Source: Listeria sp. PSOL-1
Lineage (GTDB): Bacteria > Bacillota > Bacilli > Lactobacillales > Listeriaceae
DNA length: 64,000 bases
Direction of reading: 5' to 3'
NCBI RefSeq assembly: GCF_902806445.1
Contig: NZ_LR760298.1
Location: forward strand, 310,001-374,000
Numbering within the stretch: the first letter of the stretch is position 1; the number at the start of each line of letters is the position of its first letter. Positions 17,071-26,786 of the stretch are shown piece after piece. Below the pieces are notes generated by a model. That model ran no database searches. It was not told the DNA's origin and was given only the letters and a program-made list of their open reading frames with translations. The position numbers were made by a program, and so were the translations under genes.

Positions 17071-18532
17071 GGAACGTAAATTGCATCCTATTGCGCTTAT
17101 TAAGGAGTTATTTGTAAGTATCCGTAAAAATATTATCCCCATTGCAGTTGGGATATTTTCAATTTATCGAGCTTCTGTTGCTACTGGTTATTTTCCTATT
17201 TGGGTTTATTTATTGATTGTAGCGATCCTTGTTGTTCTCATTTTAATGCCAGCTTGCTCTAAATATTTTACTTTTCGCTATACGTTAGAACAAGATGGAC
17301 TTCGGATCCGCTATGGTTTCATTTTTCACAAAAATATTTTTATTCCTTATGAACGAATTCAAACCATTCAACAGAAACAATGGTTCTTTTTTATACCATT
17401 TCACGTTACCCAAGTTTTGATTGAAACAGCTGGTGGGAAGAAACCAGAAGGCGATTTAAGTGCTGTCCCAATCAGTACGCTGAATGAATTAAGGAGTTTG
17501 CGTGACGGGAAAAAACAAGAAGCAACAGTACAGGTGACAAATCCATTTGATGCTCCTAAACCTAAAGAAAACGACATACCTGAACAAACTGTCATATTAA
17601 AAACAAAAGAACTTTTATTTATGGCGCTGACATCAAGCGGGGTGCTAGCAGGGCTTGCCATTTTACTTGCAGTTTTAGGGCAGCTTAAAGACGTGATCCC
17701 TAAACAATTTGTTGAAGAGCAATTTAAACATATTGAACAGATGAGTGTTTTGATTGTCATTCTTTTTGTGATTGCCTTACTTGTAATACTGTGGTGTATT
17801 TCCATTGTCGCTACTTTATTTAAATACTTTCAATTCAAATTGATGAAATTTAACAGTGAACTTGTCATTGAGAAAGGTTTATTTCAAAGAAACCATACGA
17901 CGATTTCACATGCGAAAATCCAAGCAGTTGTCATGATTGAATCCCCAATTAGAAAATGGTTTAATCTCGTTGCTGTGAAAGTGATAACCGCAGGGAGCTC
18001 AGGCGATAAGAAACATTCAGGAGATTTGCTTCTTTTACCGATTATGAAAAAAGATCAGGCGCTTCAAACGTTAAAAGCATTTCTGCCAGAATATAATGTG
18101 GAAATAGATGAACTAATGCGTGTGCCTAAAACAAGTTTACGTCGTTTTTTATTTATTTACTTGCTATGGGGGAGTTTACCATTTATCATTTTGACATGGC
18201 TATACTATCCATTCGGCCTTATTAGTATCATTATACCAATTCTTTCATTTTTAAAAGCTATCGCAAGTTATCGAGCAACTGGCTTTTTAGCGAGAAATAA
18301 ACTACTTCTTTTACAAGCACGGCCAGTCATCTCTAAAAAAACATACATCGTCCATAAAGACCGTATTCAGTCGTTAAAAGTCAAGCAGAGTGTGTGGATG
18401 AAGCGCAGTAAAACAAGTCATCTTAGCATTGATTTAAAATCCGGTAGCGAAGATATTCGCCCCTTTATTCGCTATTTAAAAGATAAAGATGCCTATGAAC
18501 TTTATAAATGGTATCGTCCACACCTTTTTTAG
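17063..18532 (+). CDS. Multi-pass PH-domain membrane protein (YdbT-like)
   Basis: A 489-residue membrane protein with three copies of the bacterial PH module, each starting after a pair of helices: YTLEQDGLRIRYGFIF (about 73), NSELVIEKGLFQRNHTTISH (about 262) and NKLLLLQARPVISKK (about 412). Helix pairs lie near 18-62, 182-245 and 360-400. It overlaps the YdbS-like gene by eight bases and is surely co-expressed with it. No catalytic residues are evident; a scaffold or lipid-binding role is likely. Confidence 0.88.
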   Translation: MFEERKLHPIALIKELFVSIRKNIIPIAVGIFSIYRASVATGYFPIWVYLLIVAILVVLILMPACSKYFTFRYTLEQDGLRIRYGFIFHKNIFIPYERIQTIQQKQWFFFIPFHVTQVLIETAGGKKPEGDLSAVPISTLNELRSLRDGKKQEATVQVTNPFDAPKPKENDIPEQTVILKTKELLFMALTSSGVLAGLAILLAVLGQLKDVIPKQFVEEQFKHIEQMSVLIVILFVIALLVILWCISIVATLFKYFQFKLMKFNSELVIEKGLFQRNHTTISHAKIQAVVMIESPIRKWFNLVAVKVITAGSSGDKKHSGDLLLLPIMKKDQALQTLKAFLPEYNVEIDELMRVPKTSLRRFLFIYLLWGSLPFIILTWLYYPFGLISIIIPILSFLKAIASYRATGFLARNKLLLLQARPVISKKTYIVHKDRIQSLKVKQSVWMKRSKTSHLSIDLKSGSEDIRPFIRYLKDKDAYELYKWYRPHLF

Positions 18533-18559
18533 TAAGTTACTAATTGTAAGCTGAATTAC

Positions 18560-18588
18560 TTGCATATTGGATCATAGGCCCATACAAT
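18560..18588 (+). promoter_or_regulatory. Sigma-A promoter of tcyABC
   Basis: TTGCAT, 17-base spacer, TACAAT. The leader to tcyA is about 55 bases, too short for an S-box or T-box, and I see neither. Confidence 0.6.
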
Positions 18589-18648
18589 AGATGACAAGTG
18601 GCTATTTATGAGTGCGTTAAAGAATCAAACAAAAAGGAGGACGAAAAA

Positions 18649-19446
18649 ATGAAAAAACTACTTATGATTGTGTTCACATCTTTACTTACGCTGGGCTTAG
18701 TTGCTTGTGGGAGTGATTCTGGCAGTGGCACAAATGATAAAGACTTGTTGAAACAAATCAAAAAAGAAGGCGTTATGACAGTGGGGACTGAAGGCACCTA
18801 TCGTCCATTCACCTTCCATGATAGCAAAACAAATAAATTAACTGGTTATGATATTGATGTAGTTAAGGAAGTAGCCAAACGACTTGGCGTTAAAACAAAA
18901 TTTGAAGAAACACAGTGGGACTCTATGTTTGCTGGTTTGAATGCTTCAAGGTTTGATGTGATTGCTAATCAAGTTGGAATTAATAAAGAACGCGAAGAGA
19001 AATATGATCTTTCTATACCTTATTCAACAAGTACAGCTGTTATCGTTACAGCCAAAGATAATAAGGACATCAAAAAAATGAGCGATCTAAAAGGTGTAAA
19101 AGTAGCCCAAAGCTTAACTAGTAACTATGGTAAAATTGCCCAATCTGCCAGTGCTAAAATTGAATCAGTAGACGGTTTAGCTCAGTCGCTTGAACTCATT
19201 AAGCAAGGCCGCGTCGATGCAACGGTCAATGATAAATTGGCTGTCCTTGATTATCTGAAAAATACAGGCGATAAGAAAATTAAAATTGCTGCTGAATTAA
19301 ATAAAGAAAAAGGCAGCAGCGGCTTTGCTTTTCGGAAAGATACCAAGCTAAAACAAGCTTTTGATAAAGAATTAAAAGCAATGGAAAAAGATGGTACGCT
19401 TAAAAAAATCTCAGAAAAATGGTTTGGAAAAGATGTTTCTAAATAG
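18649..19446 (+). CDS. tcyA: L-cystine ABC transporter, substrate-binding lipoprotein
   Basis: Extracellular lipoprotein of 265 residues that delivers cystine to the permease. The lipobox is LVAC (Cys 21). The binding domain has TVGTEGTYRPFTFHDSKT, GYDIDVVKEVAKRLG, ETQWDSMFAGL and NDKLAVLDYLK, closely resembling B. subtilis TcyA. The start at 18649 has AAAAAGGAGG about eight bases upstream; the upstream ATG at 18598 would place this lipobox too far in. The 3' end overlaps tcyB by 14 bases. Confidence 0.9.
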   Translation: MKKLLMIVFTSLLTLGLVACGSDSGSGTNDKDLLKQIKKEGVMTVGTEGTYRPFTFHDSKTNKLTGYDIDVVKEVAKRLGVKTKFEETQWDSMFAGLNASRFDVIANQVGINKEREEKYDLSIPYSTSTAVIVTAKDNKDIKKMSDLKGVKVAQSLTSNYGKIAQSASAKIESVDGLAQSLELIKQGRVDATVNDKLAVLDYLKNTGDKKIKIAAELNKEKGSSGFAFRKDTKLKQAFDKELKAMEKDGTLKKISEKWFGKDVSK

Positions 19447-20137
19447 TTTTGTTGCCGGGGCTATTTCCTTTAACCATTTGAATTGGAGTATTTTAAAAAC
19501 AGCTTTTTGGCCTATGGTAAAAGGGGCGATTGCGTATACGATTCCACTTACGCTTCTTTCTTTTGTCATTGGAATGGCTATCGCTTTACTTATTGCGCTT
19601 TGTCGCTTATCTTCAGTTAAAATTTTACGTGCAGTGGCTAGAGTTTATGTTTCTATTATTCGGGGAACGCCTCTTCTTGTGCAGCTTTTTGTTATTTTTT
19701 ATGGACTTGGTAACATTAACTTGAAATTTGATCCATTTGTTGCAGCAACCATTGCTTTTTCACTAAATGTCGGTGGCTACGCCTCTGAAATTGTTCGGGG
19801 CTCTATCCAATCTGTACCAAAAGGACAATGGGAAGCAGGCTTTACAATCGGTATGACATATGGTCAGGCATTACGGCGAATTATTATCCCGCAAGCAGCA
19901 CGCGTTTCGGTCCCACCGCTTTCCAACACTTTTATCAGCTTAGTTAAAGATACGTCACTTGCATCGCTTGTTCTTGTAGCAGACTTATTCCGAAAAGCAC
20001 AAGAAATTGCGGCGACAAGCTATGAATTTTTGCTAATTTATATGGAGGCCGGTCTTTTATATTGGGTACTTTGCATGGCATTATCTGGATTACAAAATAA
20101 CGTTGAAAAACGACTTGATCGTTATATTGCAAAGTAG
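19433..20137 (+). CDS. tcyB: L-cystine ABC transporter permease
   Basis: Inner-membrane permease of 234 residues with about five helices, of the HisM/GlnP group. The ATPase-contact EAA loop is [24 protein letters not shown] (split here: [16 protein letters not shown]). ATG 19433 overlaps the tcyA end and has TTTGGAAAAG upstream; it gives the [13 protein letters not shown] start expected for this family. Followed by tcyC after 14 bases. Confidence 0.92.
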   Translation: MFLNSFVAGAISFNHLNWSILKTAFWPMVKGAIAYTIPLTLLSFVIGMAIALLIALCRLSSVKILRAVARVYVSIIRGTPLLVQLFVIFYGLGNINLKFDPFVAATIAFSLNVGGYASEIVRGSIQSVPKGQWEAGFTIGMTYGQALRRIIIPQAARVSVPPLSNTFISLVKDTSLASLVLVADLFRKAQEIAATSYEFLLIYMEAGLLYWVLCMALSGLQNNVEKRLDRYIAK

Positions 20138-20151
20138 AAAGGGGCCTTTTC

Positions 20152-20898
20152 ATGTATATTAATATAAAAAATATCCGTAAATCATTTGAGAATAACACGG
20201 TTTTAAAAGGAATTAATCTTGCTTTTGAGAAAGGAAAAGTCGTTGTTATCATTGGCCCTTCTGGTTCAGGAAAAACGACTTTTTTACGCTCGCTCAATGC
20301 GCTTGAAATTCCTGAAGCAGGGACAGTAAGCATTGCTGGAACAACGGTTGATTTTTCTAAGAACGTGACGAAACAAGCTTTAATTGAACTTCGGCGAAAA
20401 TCTAGCATGGTTTTTCAAAGCTATAATTTATTTCCACATAAAACAGCGATCGAAAATATTATTGAAGGTCCAACACAAGTACTTAAGGTACCAAAAGAAC
20501 AAGCTTTAAAGGAAGCACAAGATTTGCTTGCAAAAGTTGGTTTAACCACGCAAAAAGATATGTATCCTTATCAGCTTTCTGGCGGACAAGAGCAGCGTGT
20601 TGGGATTGCCCGTGCACTTGCAATGAAACCTGAATTAATTTTGTTTGATGAACCTACATCTGCACTGGATCCTGAACTTGTAGGAGATGTTTTACGTGTC
20701 ATGAAAAGCTTAGCAAGTGAAGGCTGGACAATGGCTGTTGTTACGCACGAACTCAAATTTGCCGAGCATGTTGCTGATGAAGTTATTTTTATGGATCAAG
20801 GTGTAATCGTCGAGCAAGGAACACCAGCCGAGATCTTTAATGCACCAAAAGAAGAACGAACCAAACAATTTCTTGATCGCATTCAAAATCCGATTTGA
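20152..20898 (+). CDS. tcyC: L-cystine ABC transporter ATP-binding protein
   Basis: ATPase of 248 residues energising cystine import. Walker [10 protein letters not shown] (about 36-44), Q-loop [11 protein letters not shown], signature LSGGQEQR, Walker [13 protein letters not shown] and the histidine switch VVTHELKFA are all intact. AAAGGGG precedes the ATG. Last gene of tcyABC; a terminator follows. Confidence 0.94.
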   Translation: MYINIKNIRKSFENNTVLKGINLAFEKGKVVVIIGPSGSGKTTFLRSLNALEIPEAGTVSIAGTTVDFSKNVTKQALIELRRKSSMVFQSYNLFPHKTAIENIIEGPTQVLKVPKEQALKEAQDLLAKVGLTTQKDMYPYQLSGGQEQRVGIARALAMKPELILFDEPTSALDPELVGDVLRVMKSLASEGWTMAVVTHELKFAEHVADEVIFMDQGVIVEQGTPAEIFNAPKEERTKQFLDRIQNPI

Positions 20899-20937
20899 TA
20901 TGCCGCAGATGAATATAATTATAAAAAAAGGGTATCT

Positions 20938-20974
20938 AAGAGTCTGAGGGAGAAAACCTAGGCTCTTTTCTTTT
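20938..20974 (+). terminator. Rho-independent terminator after tcyABC
   Basis: Stem AAGAGTCTGAGG / CCTAGGCTCTT (one bulge) followed by TTTTCTTTT. Confidence 0.8.
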
Positions 20975-21132
20975 GTCCAAATACATAAAAAAGTAGTCAC
21001 GACTAAAAATAATTATGGAAGCATAAGCTAAAAAACATATTTTAGACAAAAATTAGAGGGGCAATTAGTCAAAGTTCAACTTTTTAAAGAACTTTTTATG
21101 GTAGCATTTAATTGGCTATTCCGAAATAGTTA

Positions 21133-21152
21133 TCGATATAAATTTTCTGAAT
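21133..21152 (+). repeat. 20-bp direct repeat, left copy
   Basis: Matches 24869-24888 at 19 of 20 positions. The two copies bracket the M60 peptidase and VanZ genes. A third, shorter relative (ATCGATATAAAT) lies about 70 bases to the right, so it may be a local regulatory repeat rather than an integration scar. Confidence 0.5.
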
Positions 21153-21180
21153 TAAATGCAATGTTAGGTTTTGTATTGTT

Positions 21181-21196
21181 TGAAAGCGCTTTAACA
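21181..21196 (+). promoter_or_regulatory. cre-like (CcpA) site
   Basis: TGAAAGCGCTTTAACA resembles the catabolite-responsive consensus TGWAANCGNTNWCA with a mismatch near its end. It lies about 145 bases before the M60 peptidase gene. Confidence 0.3.
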
Positions 21197-21341
21197 GTAA
21201 TCGATATAAATCTTAACGATTCGATGATAAAAGGCCTAACGAATACTTTGATATTTTAGTTTGATGCTTAATAATAGCAAAACTCATTGTTTTATTTAGC
21301 GCAGAAATTAAAATAAATAAATAAAAAAGCGAGGTTTTGGT

Positions 21342-23765
21342 ATGAAAAAGTGTGTACCTATTTGTGTAGTACTATTATGTGGTTTTTTTGGAAGTACTGA
21401 GGTGAAAGGAGAGCAAGCAAACAGCAAGCAAGAAAAAATTTTATCGACGGAAAAAATACAGAAAACGGCTCAAAAACAGATGACAAAAGAGTTTATAGGA
21501 CGAGGAAATACAGAAACAGAAAGAGATCGTCAACGAAGATCATTACGTTATTCAAGTTTAGACCCCAGTGGCTTATATGCAGAACAAGGGGATACTTTAA
21601 CCGTTGAAGTAAGTAGACAAGATTCATTAGAATTAACCATTGGGACCCCTGAACGTAACCTCCAAAAAAAATATGCTTTAAATCAAGGAAAAAACATGAT
21701 AAAGGTGGAAAATCAAGGAGCTATCTACATTAAAAATCCTAATGAGAATGGCAGTGCATCAGTGACAATTTCGGGTGCAACTGGATCTATGCCCTATTTT
21801 GATTTAAATCAAACGAGTGTCAAGGAGTTTCAAAGGCAACTATCTATGGAAGTGAATGTCACAGATGTACAATTAGTAAGCAATAAAGCTATTATTACAG
21901 TGAGTTATCAACAAGCCAAAAAAAAAATCAATAATCCTAAAGAATTGATGGAGTACTATGATAAATTTTTGCTGGCTCAAGACCGGGTGTCAGGTATTAA
22001 TGATAATGGACGGAAAGAGGATTCGGTGGACCGTCATTTCCAACACTTTGTCGAAGTATCCAGAATGTACATGTTTGCTACACAAGAATATATGGGATTT
22101 AACGGAGATGCTGCATTATCTAGATTGTTGAAGACAAATAACGGATGGGGAATTTGGCATGAAAGTGGACATCAAAGGCAGCAGTCTCCATGGAAATGGA
22201 GCTCTGTAACGGAATCTACAGTAAATATTTATTCAATGGCCGCTCAAAAAGAAATAACAGGCGCTATAACTGCACTCGATAAGTACTATCCGCAAATGCA
22301 TAATTTCTTGAAATCGGAAAATAAAGATTTTGAAAAGCAAAATAATGATTTGAAAATGGTGCTATTCGGCCAACTAGCCAACACTTTTGGAGAAGATTTT
22401 TACCCAATTTTACACCAATATTATCGGGAAAATAAACTGCCTTATGGTACAGATAGCGAACGTATACAAAATTTCATGTTGACTGTTTCCAATATAACTG
22501 GGTATAATATGGTCCCTTATTTTGAACAATGGGGATTTAGAATTGCAGATGCTACAAGAGAACAAACGAGCCAATTACTTGATTTACCTGAACCTATTTG
22601 GCTAAATGATAATCAAATAAATAGACAATTACCAATGAGACTAATAAATACGGTCACTCTTTCTGAAACGGGTGTAAATGTTGATTTAACTGCCTTTGAA
22701 AACGATATTTTTAAAGGTCAAAAGGTAGTATTAATCAAAAACGGGCAATATATTTCAGAATTAACAAACAAAAAGCCATACTACAGCTCATTAAATAAGA
22801 ACGTATGGAAAACCAAAGTCAGTCTTGCCCCTACAGATAAAATCCAGATCGAAACTAGAAATTCGACTGGAACCTTTCAACTTTATCAGGGCTCGATTAC
22901 AATAGATCAATTAAAGACCCAAATTTTAAACACTTTAAATTCAAAAGATGATCTTAGTAGCGTGATGACCCAAGCGATATTAGATCATATTAGAAGTGAA
23001 ATAGCTGAAATAACGGATAAAAATAATAAGCAAACACTTTTAGATTTACTAGAGAAATTAGAAACAAGATATTTACAATCTTTAGTAAAAGATATACGTC
23101 TAGATGCGAAAGGTACGCTATCTGTCGAATTTGTTAATAATAAATTTAAAGAATATAATAAAATTGTTATTTTGGGATCTAATCGTTATATTGCTGAAAT
23201 AGCTAAAGGAAAACCTTATTATAGTAGCTTATCTGGCAATGTTTTAACTGTTCACAAGGAAGAAAATAAAGAAAATTTTGCTGTGCAATTTCGTCTACCG
23301 CATAAAACGTATACCGTTAGTGACATTAATAAAGCAGAACTGGTATTAAAAAGGGATATCGATGACCTGTTCATCGGAAGTAATCAACTAAAAGCGAATG
23401 TGACTCAGGAAAAATTAGATGATTTACGTACTAAAACCTCTCTTTTATCAGGTGATTTAAGAGATCAACTAACCACTAAAATGAAGGATGCACAACAATT
23501 ATTTTTCGAAGCCATGGTATCTGAATTGATGTTCGATGATAAAGTAATGGTTACTTTTTCAAGTGAGCTGTATAAAAATTATAAGCTAGTTGTTTTAGAA
23601 AACAAAAAATATATGGCAGAAGTAACGAAAGGAAAACCTTATTATGGCCAGTTAAAAGGAACAACATTTAGTACTACCAAAAAGGCAATACCTGGTAGTT
23701 TATATGAAATCGAAGTGCGACACGCTAGTGGCAATTATAGAATTAAAGCGCGGACTTTTGATTAG
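21342..23765 (+). CDS. Secreted M60-family (enhancin-like) zinc metallopeptidase
   Basis: An 807-residue exported protein. Residues 1-23 are a signal peptide. An N-terminal beta-rich domain leads to the peptidase with the zinc motif HESGH (about 273-277) and a following glutamate in VTESTVNIYS, as in gluzincins of the M60/enhancin group, which attack mucin-type glycoproteins. The C-terminal half has three repeats sharing YISELTNKKPYYSSL, YIAEIAKGKPYYSSL and YMAEVTKGKPYYGQL, separated by helical linkers; these are probably adhesion or carbohydrate-binding modules. No LPXTG, GW or other wall anchor is seen. It lies in an accessory islet with VanZ. Confidence 0.88.
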   Translation: MKKCVPICVVLLCGFFGSTEVKGEQANSKQEKILSTEKIQKTAQKQMTKEFIGRGNTETERDRQRRSLRYSSLDPSGLYAEQGDTLTVEVSRQDSLELTIGTPERNLQKKYALNQGKNMIKVENQGAIYIKNPNENGSASVTISGATGSMPYFDLNQTSVKEFQRQLSMEVNVTDVQLVSNKAIITVSYQQAKKKINNPKELMEYYDKFLLAQDRVSGINDNGRKEDSVDRHFQHFVEVSRMYMFATQEYMGFNGDAALSRLLKTNNGWGIWHESGHQRQQSPWKWSSVTESTVNIYSMAAQKEITGAITALDKYYPQMHNFLKSENKDFEKQNNDLKMVLFGQLANTFGEDFYPILHQYYRENKLPYGTDSERIQNFMLTVSNITGYNMVPYFEQWGFRIADATREQTSQLLDLPEPIWLNDNQINRQLPMRLINTVTLSETGVNVDLTAFENDIFKGQKVVLIKNGQYISELTNKKPYYSSLNKNVWKTKVSLAPTDKIQIETRNSTGTFQLYQGSITIDQLKTQILNTLNSKDDLSSVMTQAILDHIRSEIAEITDKNNKQTLLDLLEKLETRYLQSLVKDIRLDAKGTLSVEFVNNKFKEYNKIVILGSNRYIAEIAKGKPYYSSLSGNVLTVHKEENKENFAVQFRLPHKTYTVSDINKAELVLKRDIDDLFIGSNQLKANVTQEKLDDLRTKTSLLSGDLRDQLTTKMKDAQQLFFEAMVSELMFDDKVMVTFSSELYKNYKLVVLENKKYMAEVTKGKPYYGQLKGTTFSTTKKAIPGSLYEIEVRHASGNYRIKARTFD

Positions 23766-24206
23766 TATCACGTTGCTGTGTTAAAAGTTACGTTTTTCAC
23801 AAGGTATAACCATCAATAGAGTATCAAAGAGATGATGGAAATGAAAGATTTTGAAGAGGAAGAAAGACTTTTTATTTATCTCCACATAAAATAGCGTAGT
23901 TATCCAATGTTCATCTGTTGTAAATGTCGGTTGTAAAGTGGCGGTTTTTCTACATTTTACAATCGGCATTTTATATCCTTGAAAGAAAATATCAATACAA
24001 CCGCATTAACCGGAAAAACCATATTGTAGCTGTGCAGAATGAGAAAGGAATTTGTTAGCTGAATGAGTAAAAAGAAAGGATAACTGTCAGTCGAAAACGA
24101 AGAGCACATGACGAAACAAGAAAAGTTGGATATTTTTCGTTTTATTGTCCCGTTTAGAGAACCTATACAAATACAAAAAGCACAATTTCAATTATATTCA
24201 ATATGA
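23766..24206. other. Spacer between convergent M60 and VanZ genes
   Basis: About 440 bases. The main feature is a hairpin at 23921-23970, AATGTCGGTTGTAAAGTG / CATTTTACAATCGGCATT with G-T pairs, which could terminate in either direction. A 32-residue frame from 24109 (MTKQEKLDIFRFIVPFREP) has no ribosome site and no recognised family. Confidence 0.45.
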
Positions 24207-24797
24207 CTAGTTTTCCTCTAAATTTGCACTTGTTATTTTTGGACATAGACCCAATCTCTGAAAAAGCGGTTTACAAGTTAAAAATAGAACGTATCCAATG
24301 ACATTGCCAAAAACATTTAACATAATATCATCAATATCTGTGAATTTAAATGGCGCTTGATAAATTATATTTTGCATAAGTTGAATTAGCTCTATACATA
24401 TTGAAGTGCTTAAACCAATTAAAAAAACTGTTTTCCAACTTATTTTATTGAAGCACAGTGGCAGTAAAATACCTAATGGAACAAACAGAACAATGTTCAA
24501 TACAATTTGCATAATGGATTCTATATTAATTCTTATGCTAAAAATTTCATTTATCGTGTGAAATGGTATTAAATTAAAAAATGGCCCAGTTATATCTTCT
24601 GCTCGATCTTTTAAGAGCTGGGAACTAATAAGGACTGGAAATAATGTATATTTGATTACACCACAACTATAGACATAGAGACATGTCTTAAAAATAATGT
24701 TCTCTATTTTTTCCTTTTTATGTATCCATCGGACTAGGAAAAAACAAAGATAGATTACAATGGCTATAGCTATTACTAAAACAGAGAACGTTAACAT
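24207..24797 (-). CDS. VanZ-family membrane protein
   Basis: A 196-residue membrane protein with about five helices. The VanZ core is visible: NLIPFHTINE, LNIVLFVPLGILLPL, IELIQL and TDIDDIMLNVFGNVIGY. AGAGGAG lies about six bases before ATG 24797. VanZ proteins have been linked to low-level teicoplanin or lipoglycopeptide tolerance; here only the family is certain. It converges on the M60 gene and is the intact relative of the remnant at 3981-4229. Confidence 0.88.
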   Translation of the reverse strand: MLTFSVLVIAIAIVIYLCFFLVRWIHKKEKIENIIFKTCLYVYSCGVIKYTLFPVLISSQLLKDRAEDITGPFFNLIPFHTINEIFSIRINIESIMQIVLNIVLFVPLGILLPLCFNKISWKTVFLIGLSTSICIELIQLMQNIIYQAPFKFTDIDDIMLNVFGNVIGYVLFLTCKPLFQRLGLCPKITSANLEEN

Positions 24798-24868
24798 AAC
24801 ATCTCCTCTTTCTTAAGTACTCAAAATAAAGATAACATGTTTTTTAGTTCATAGGAAATTTAGAGCTG

Positions 24869-24888
24869 TCGATATAAAATTTCTGAAT
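24869..24888 (+). repeat. 20-bp direct repeat, right copy
   Basis: Same orientation as 21133-21152, one mismatch, located upstream of the VanZ gene start. Confidence 0.5.
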
Positions 24889-25029
24889 GGAGATTAAATT
24901 TGGCATGCCTAACAGCCTAACGTAAACCTAAAACACTAGATTTATGTTATTTGTTTACAGTTTTTTATATGAAAACATACGCGAATATATGCTAAAATAA
25001 AGACAACTAAAAACGAGGTGATAGAAAAT

Positions 25030-26412
25030 ATGAAACGCATCATGATTATCGGTGGTGGCTTGTCTGGTCTTGCTGCCGCTTATACTTTGGAAAAAGCAGC
25101 TTCTAATCAATTGAAGTGGGACCTTTATGAAAGTCATTCTTCATTTGGTGGGAAATTTGAAACAGTGAAGCGTGAAGGCTTTATTGTTGAAAAAGGACCA
25201 GATTCATTTTTGGCAAGGAAACCTGCTGGACTAGCCCTTATTGAAGAATTGGGCTTAACCGATAAATTAATTGTCAATGCAACTGGCCAATCGTTTGTCT
25301 ATCACGAAAAGCAGCTTCATCCTATCCCAGAAGGTTCTGTTATGGGGATTCCTACTGATGAAGCTGCGCTTTTAAAGAGTACATTAATCTCTGAAATTGG
25401 AAAAAAACGAGCATTAATGGAGGCAACCCTTCCTTATCAAAGTAAAGATGAAGATCAATCACTTGGCGAATTTTTTGAGGCGCGATTTGGTTCTGAGCTT
25501 GTTAAATGCTTGATTGAACCACTTCTTTCAGGAATTTATGCTGGGGATATTTTTCAAATGAGTTTGCGTGCTACCTTTCCGCAATTTGAGCAAGCCATTG
25601 AGAAAGCAGGAAGTTTGATGAAAGGACTTAAAGTTCCTCAAAATAGCAATATGAATACGACAAATACAAAAAATACAATTGGTGCTTTCCGAACGCTAGA
25701 AGGTGGTTTTTCTGAACTACCAGCAGCCCTTGTGTCTGCTTTACCTAAAGAGCATCTTCATTCTGCAAAAAAAGCAAAAAAGATTACTAAAAAAGGTTCA
25801 AGTTATAGTATAAGTTTCACTGATGGTACGAAGGAAGAAGCGGATTATGTGCTTGTTGCTGCAACACATGATACACTCATTGAATTAACGGATGAAAAGA
25901 CAGCAGCCCCTTTTGTAAACCAACCACTTACAACACTTGCCACCATTTCTCTTGCTTACGATCGCCAAGCTGATTTACCTGAAGGAACAGGTTATCTAGT
26001 TGCTAGAACAAAACCATATAAGACAACGGCCTGTACTTGGGTAGCAAAGAAATGGCCGCATATGGTTCCAAAAGATAAAATGTTACTTCGAGGTTTCATC
26101 GGCAAAATGGGCGAAGATGAAATTAGTGGGCATTCAGATGATACGTTAATTGATTTTGTAATTCAAGACTATAAGGAAATGATGGGGCTTACGGATGTAC
26201 CTTTATTTGCAGAAGTTAGCCGAATGGCGCATGCAATGCCTACATATAAGGTGGGGCATAAAGAGAGACTTTTAGCGCTTACAGATAATTTGCGGGCGAA
26301 TTATCCAGGTGTTTATTTTGCTGGTATGAGCTATGTAGGGATAGGAATTCCTGATTGTATTGATCTCGCACAAAATCAAGCAAGACAAATTATTAACGAG
26401 GTGGAAAATTGA
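25030..26412 (+). CDS. hemY: Protoporphyrinogen/coproporphyrinogen III oxidase
   Basis: FAD-dependent enzyme of 460 residues in heme synthesis; Gram-positive members oxidise coproporphyrinogen III (also named CgoX). The FAD-binding motif IIGGGLSGLAAAYTLE is at the N-terminus, GGKFETVKREGFIVEKGPDS follows in pieces, and the C-terminus carries YFAGMSYVGIGIPDCI. ATG 25030 is chosen because CGAGGTGA lies upstream with good spacing. acpS starts one base after its stop codon. Confidence 0.93.
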   Translation: MKRIMIIGGGLSGLAAAYTLEKAASNQLKWDLYESHSSFGGKFETVKREGFIVEKGPDSFLARKPAGLALIEELGLTDKLIVNATGQSFVYHEKQLHPIPEGSVMGIPTDEAALLKSTLISEIGKKRALMEATLPYQSKDEDQSLGEFFEARFGSELVKCLIEPLLSGIYAGDIFQMSLRATFPQFEQAIEKAGSLMKGLKVPQNSNMNTTNTKNTIGAFRTLEGGFSELPAALVSALPKEHLHSAKKAKKITKKGSSYSISFTDGTKEEADYVLVAATHDTLIELTDEKTAAPFVNQPLTTLATISLAYDRQADLPEGTGYLVARTKPYKTTACTWVAKKWPHMVPKDKMLLRGFIGKMGEDEISGHSDDTLIDFVIQDYKEMMGLTDVPLFAEVSRMAHAMPTYKVGHKERLLALTDNLRANYPGVYFAGMSYVGIGIPDCIDLAQNQARQIINEVEN

Positions 26413-26413
26413 C

Positions 26414-26782
26414 ATGATCAAAGGTATTGGTCTTGATATGATTGATATTGACCGGATTCGCCGAGCTGTGACAAATAATCCACGCTTTGTTGAACGAATT
26501 TTAACAGAGAAAGAGCAATTGTTATATCATAAATATACCGGACAGCGTCAAATGGAATTCCTAGCTGGACGATTTGCCGTAAAAGAAGCGTATGCAAAAG
26601 CAAACGGTACTGGACTTGGAGCACATCTTAGCTTTCTTGACATTGAAGTTTTACAGTTAAAAGGTGGTCGCCCCATTTTGTTAAAACCAGACCTTGCTGA
26701 TGAAAACATCTTTCTCAGTATTACACATACTGAATACTCAGTAGCTGCTCAAGTTATTATTGAACATAAGGAAAAGAGGTAA
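26414..26782 (+). CDS. acpS: Holo-[acyl-carrier-protein] synthase
   Basis: Transfers 4'-phosphopantetheine from CoA to acyl carrier protein. The 122-residue protein has the AcpS signatures [13 protein letters not shown] at the N-terminus, [19 protein letters not shown] (about 53-71) with metal and CoA ligands, and ISITH near the end ([12 protein letters not shown]). GAGGTGG lies upstream of the ATG. Tightly packed between hemY and alr. Confidence 0.96.
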   Translation: MIKGIGLDMIDIDRIRRAVTNNPRFVERILTEKEQLLYHKYTGQRQMEFLAGRFAVKEAYAKANGTGLGAHLSFLDIEVLQLKGGRPILLKPDLADENIFLSITHTEYSVAAQVIIEHKEKR

Positions 26783-26786
26783 CAAG

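Larger units (their letters stand above)
20975..21341. other. Upstream region of the M60 peptidase gene
   Basis: About 370 AT-rich bases. It holds two related ATCGATATAAAT blocks (21132 and about 21201) and a cre-like sequence. A frame open from about 20990 to 21260 (including FNWLFRNSYRYKFSELN) has no ribosome site and no recognised family, so it is not called. No convincing promoter was found. Confidence 0.4.

Noticed and set aside
20990-21260. About 89-codon plus-strand frame before the M60 gene (includes FNWLFRNSYRYKFSELN)
   Set aside because: No start codon with a ribosome site, AT-rich composition and no recognisable family. It could be a remnant, but I cannot support a gene.
24109-24207. 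32-residue plus-strand frame after the M60 gene (MTKQEKLDIFRFIVPFREP)
   Set aside because: No Shine-Dalgarno sequence, no neighbour logic and no recognised family.
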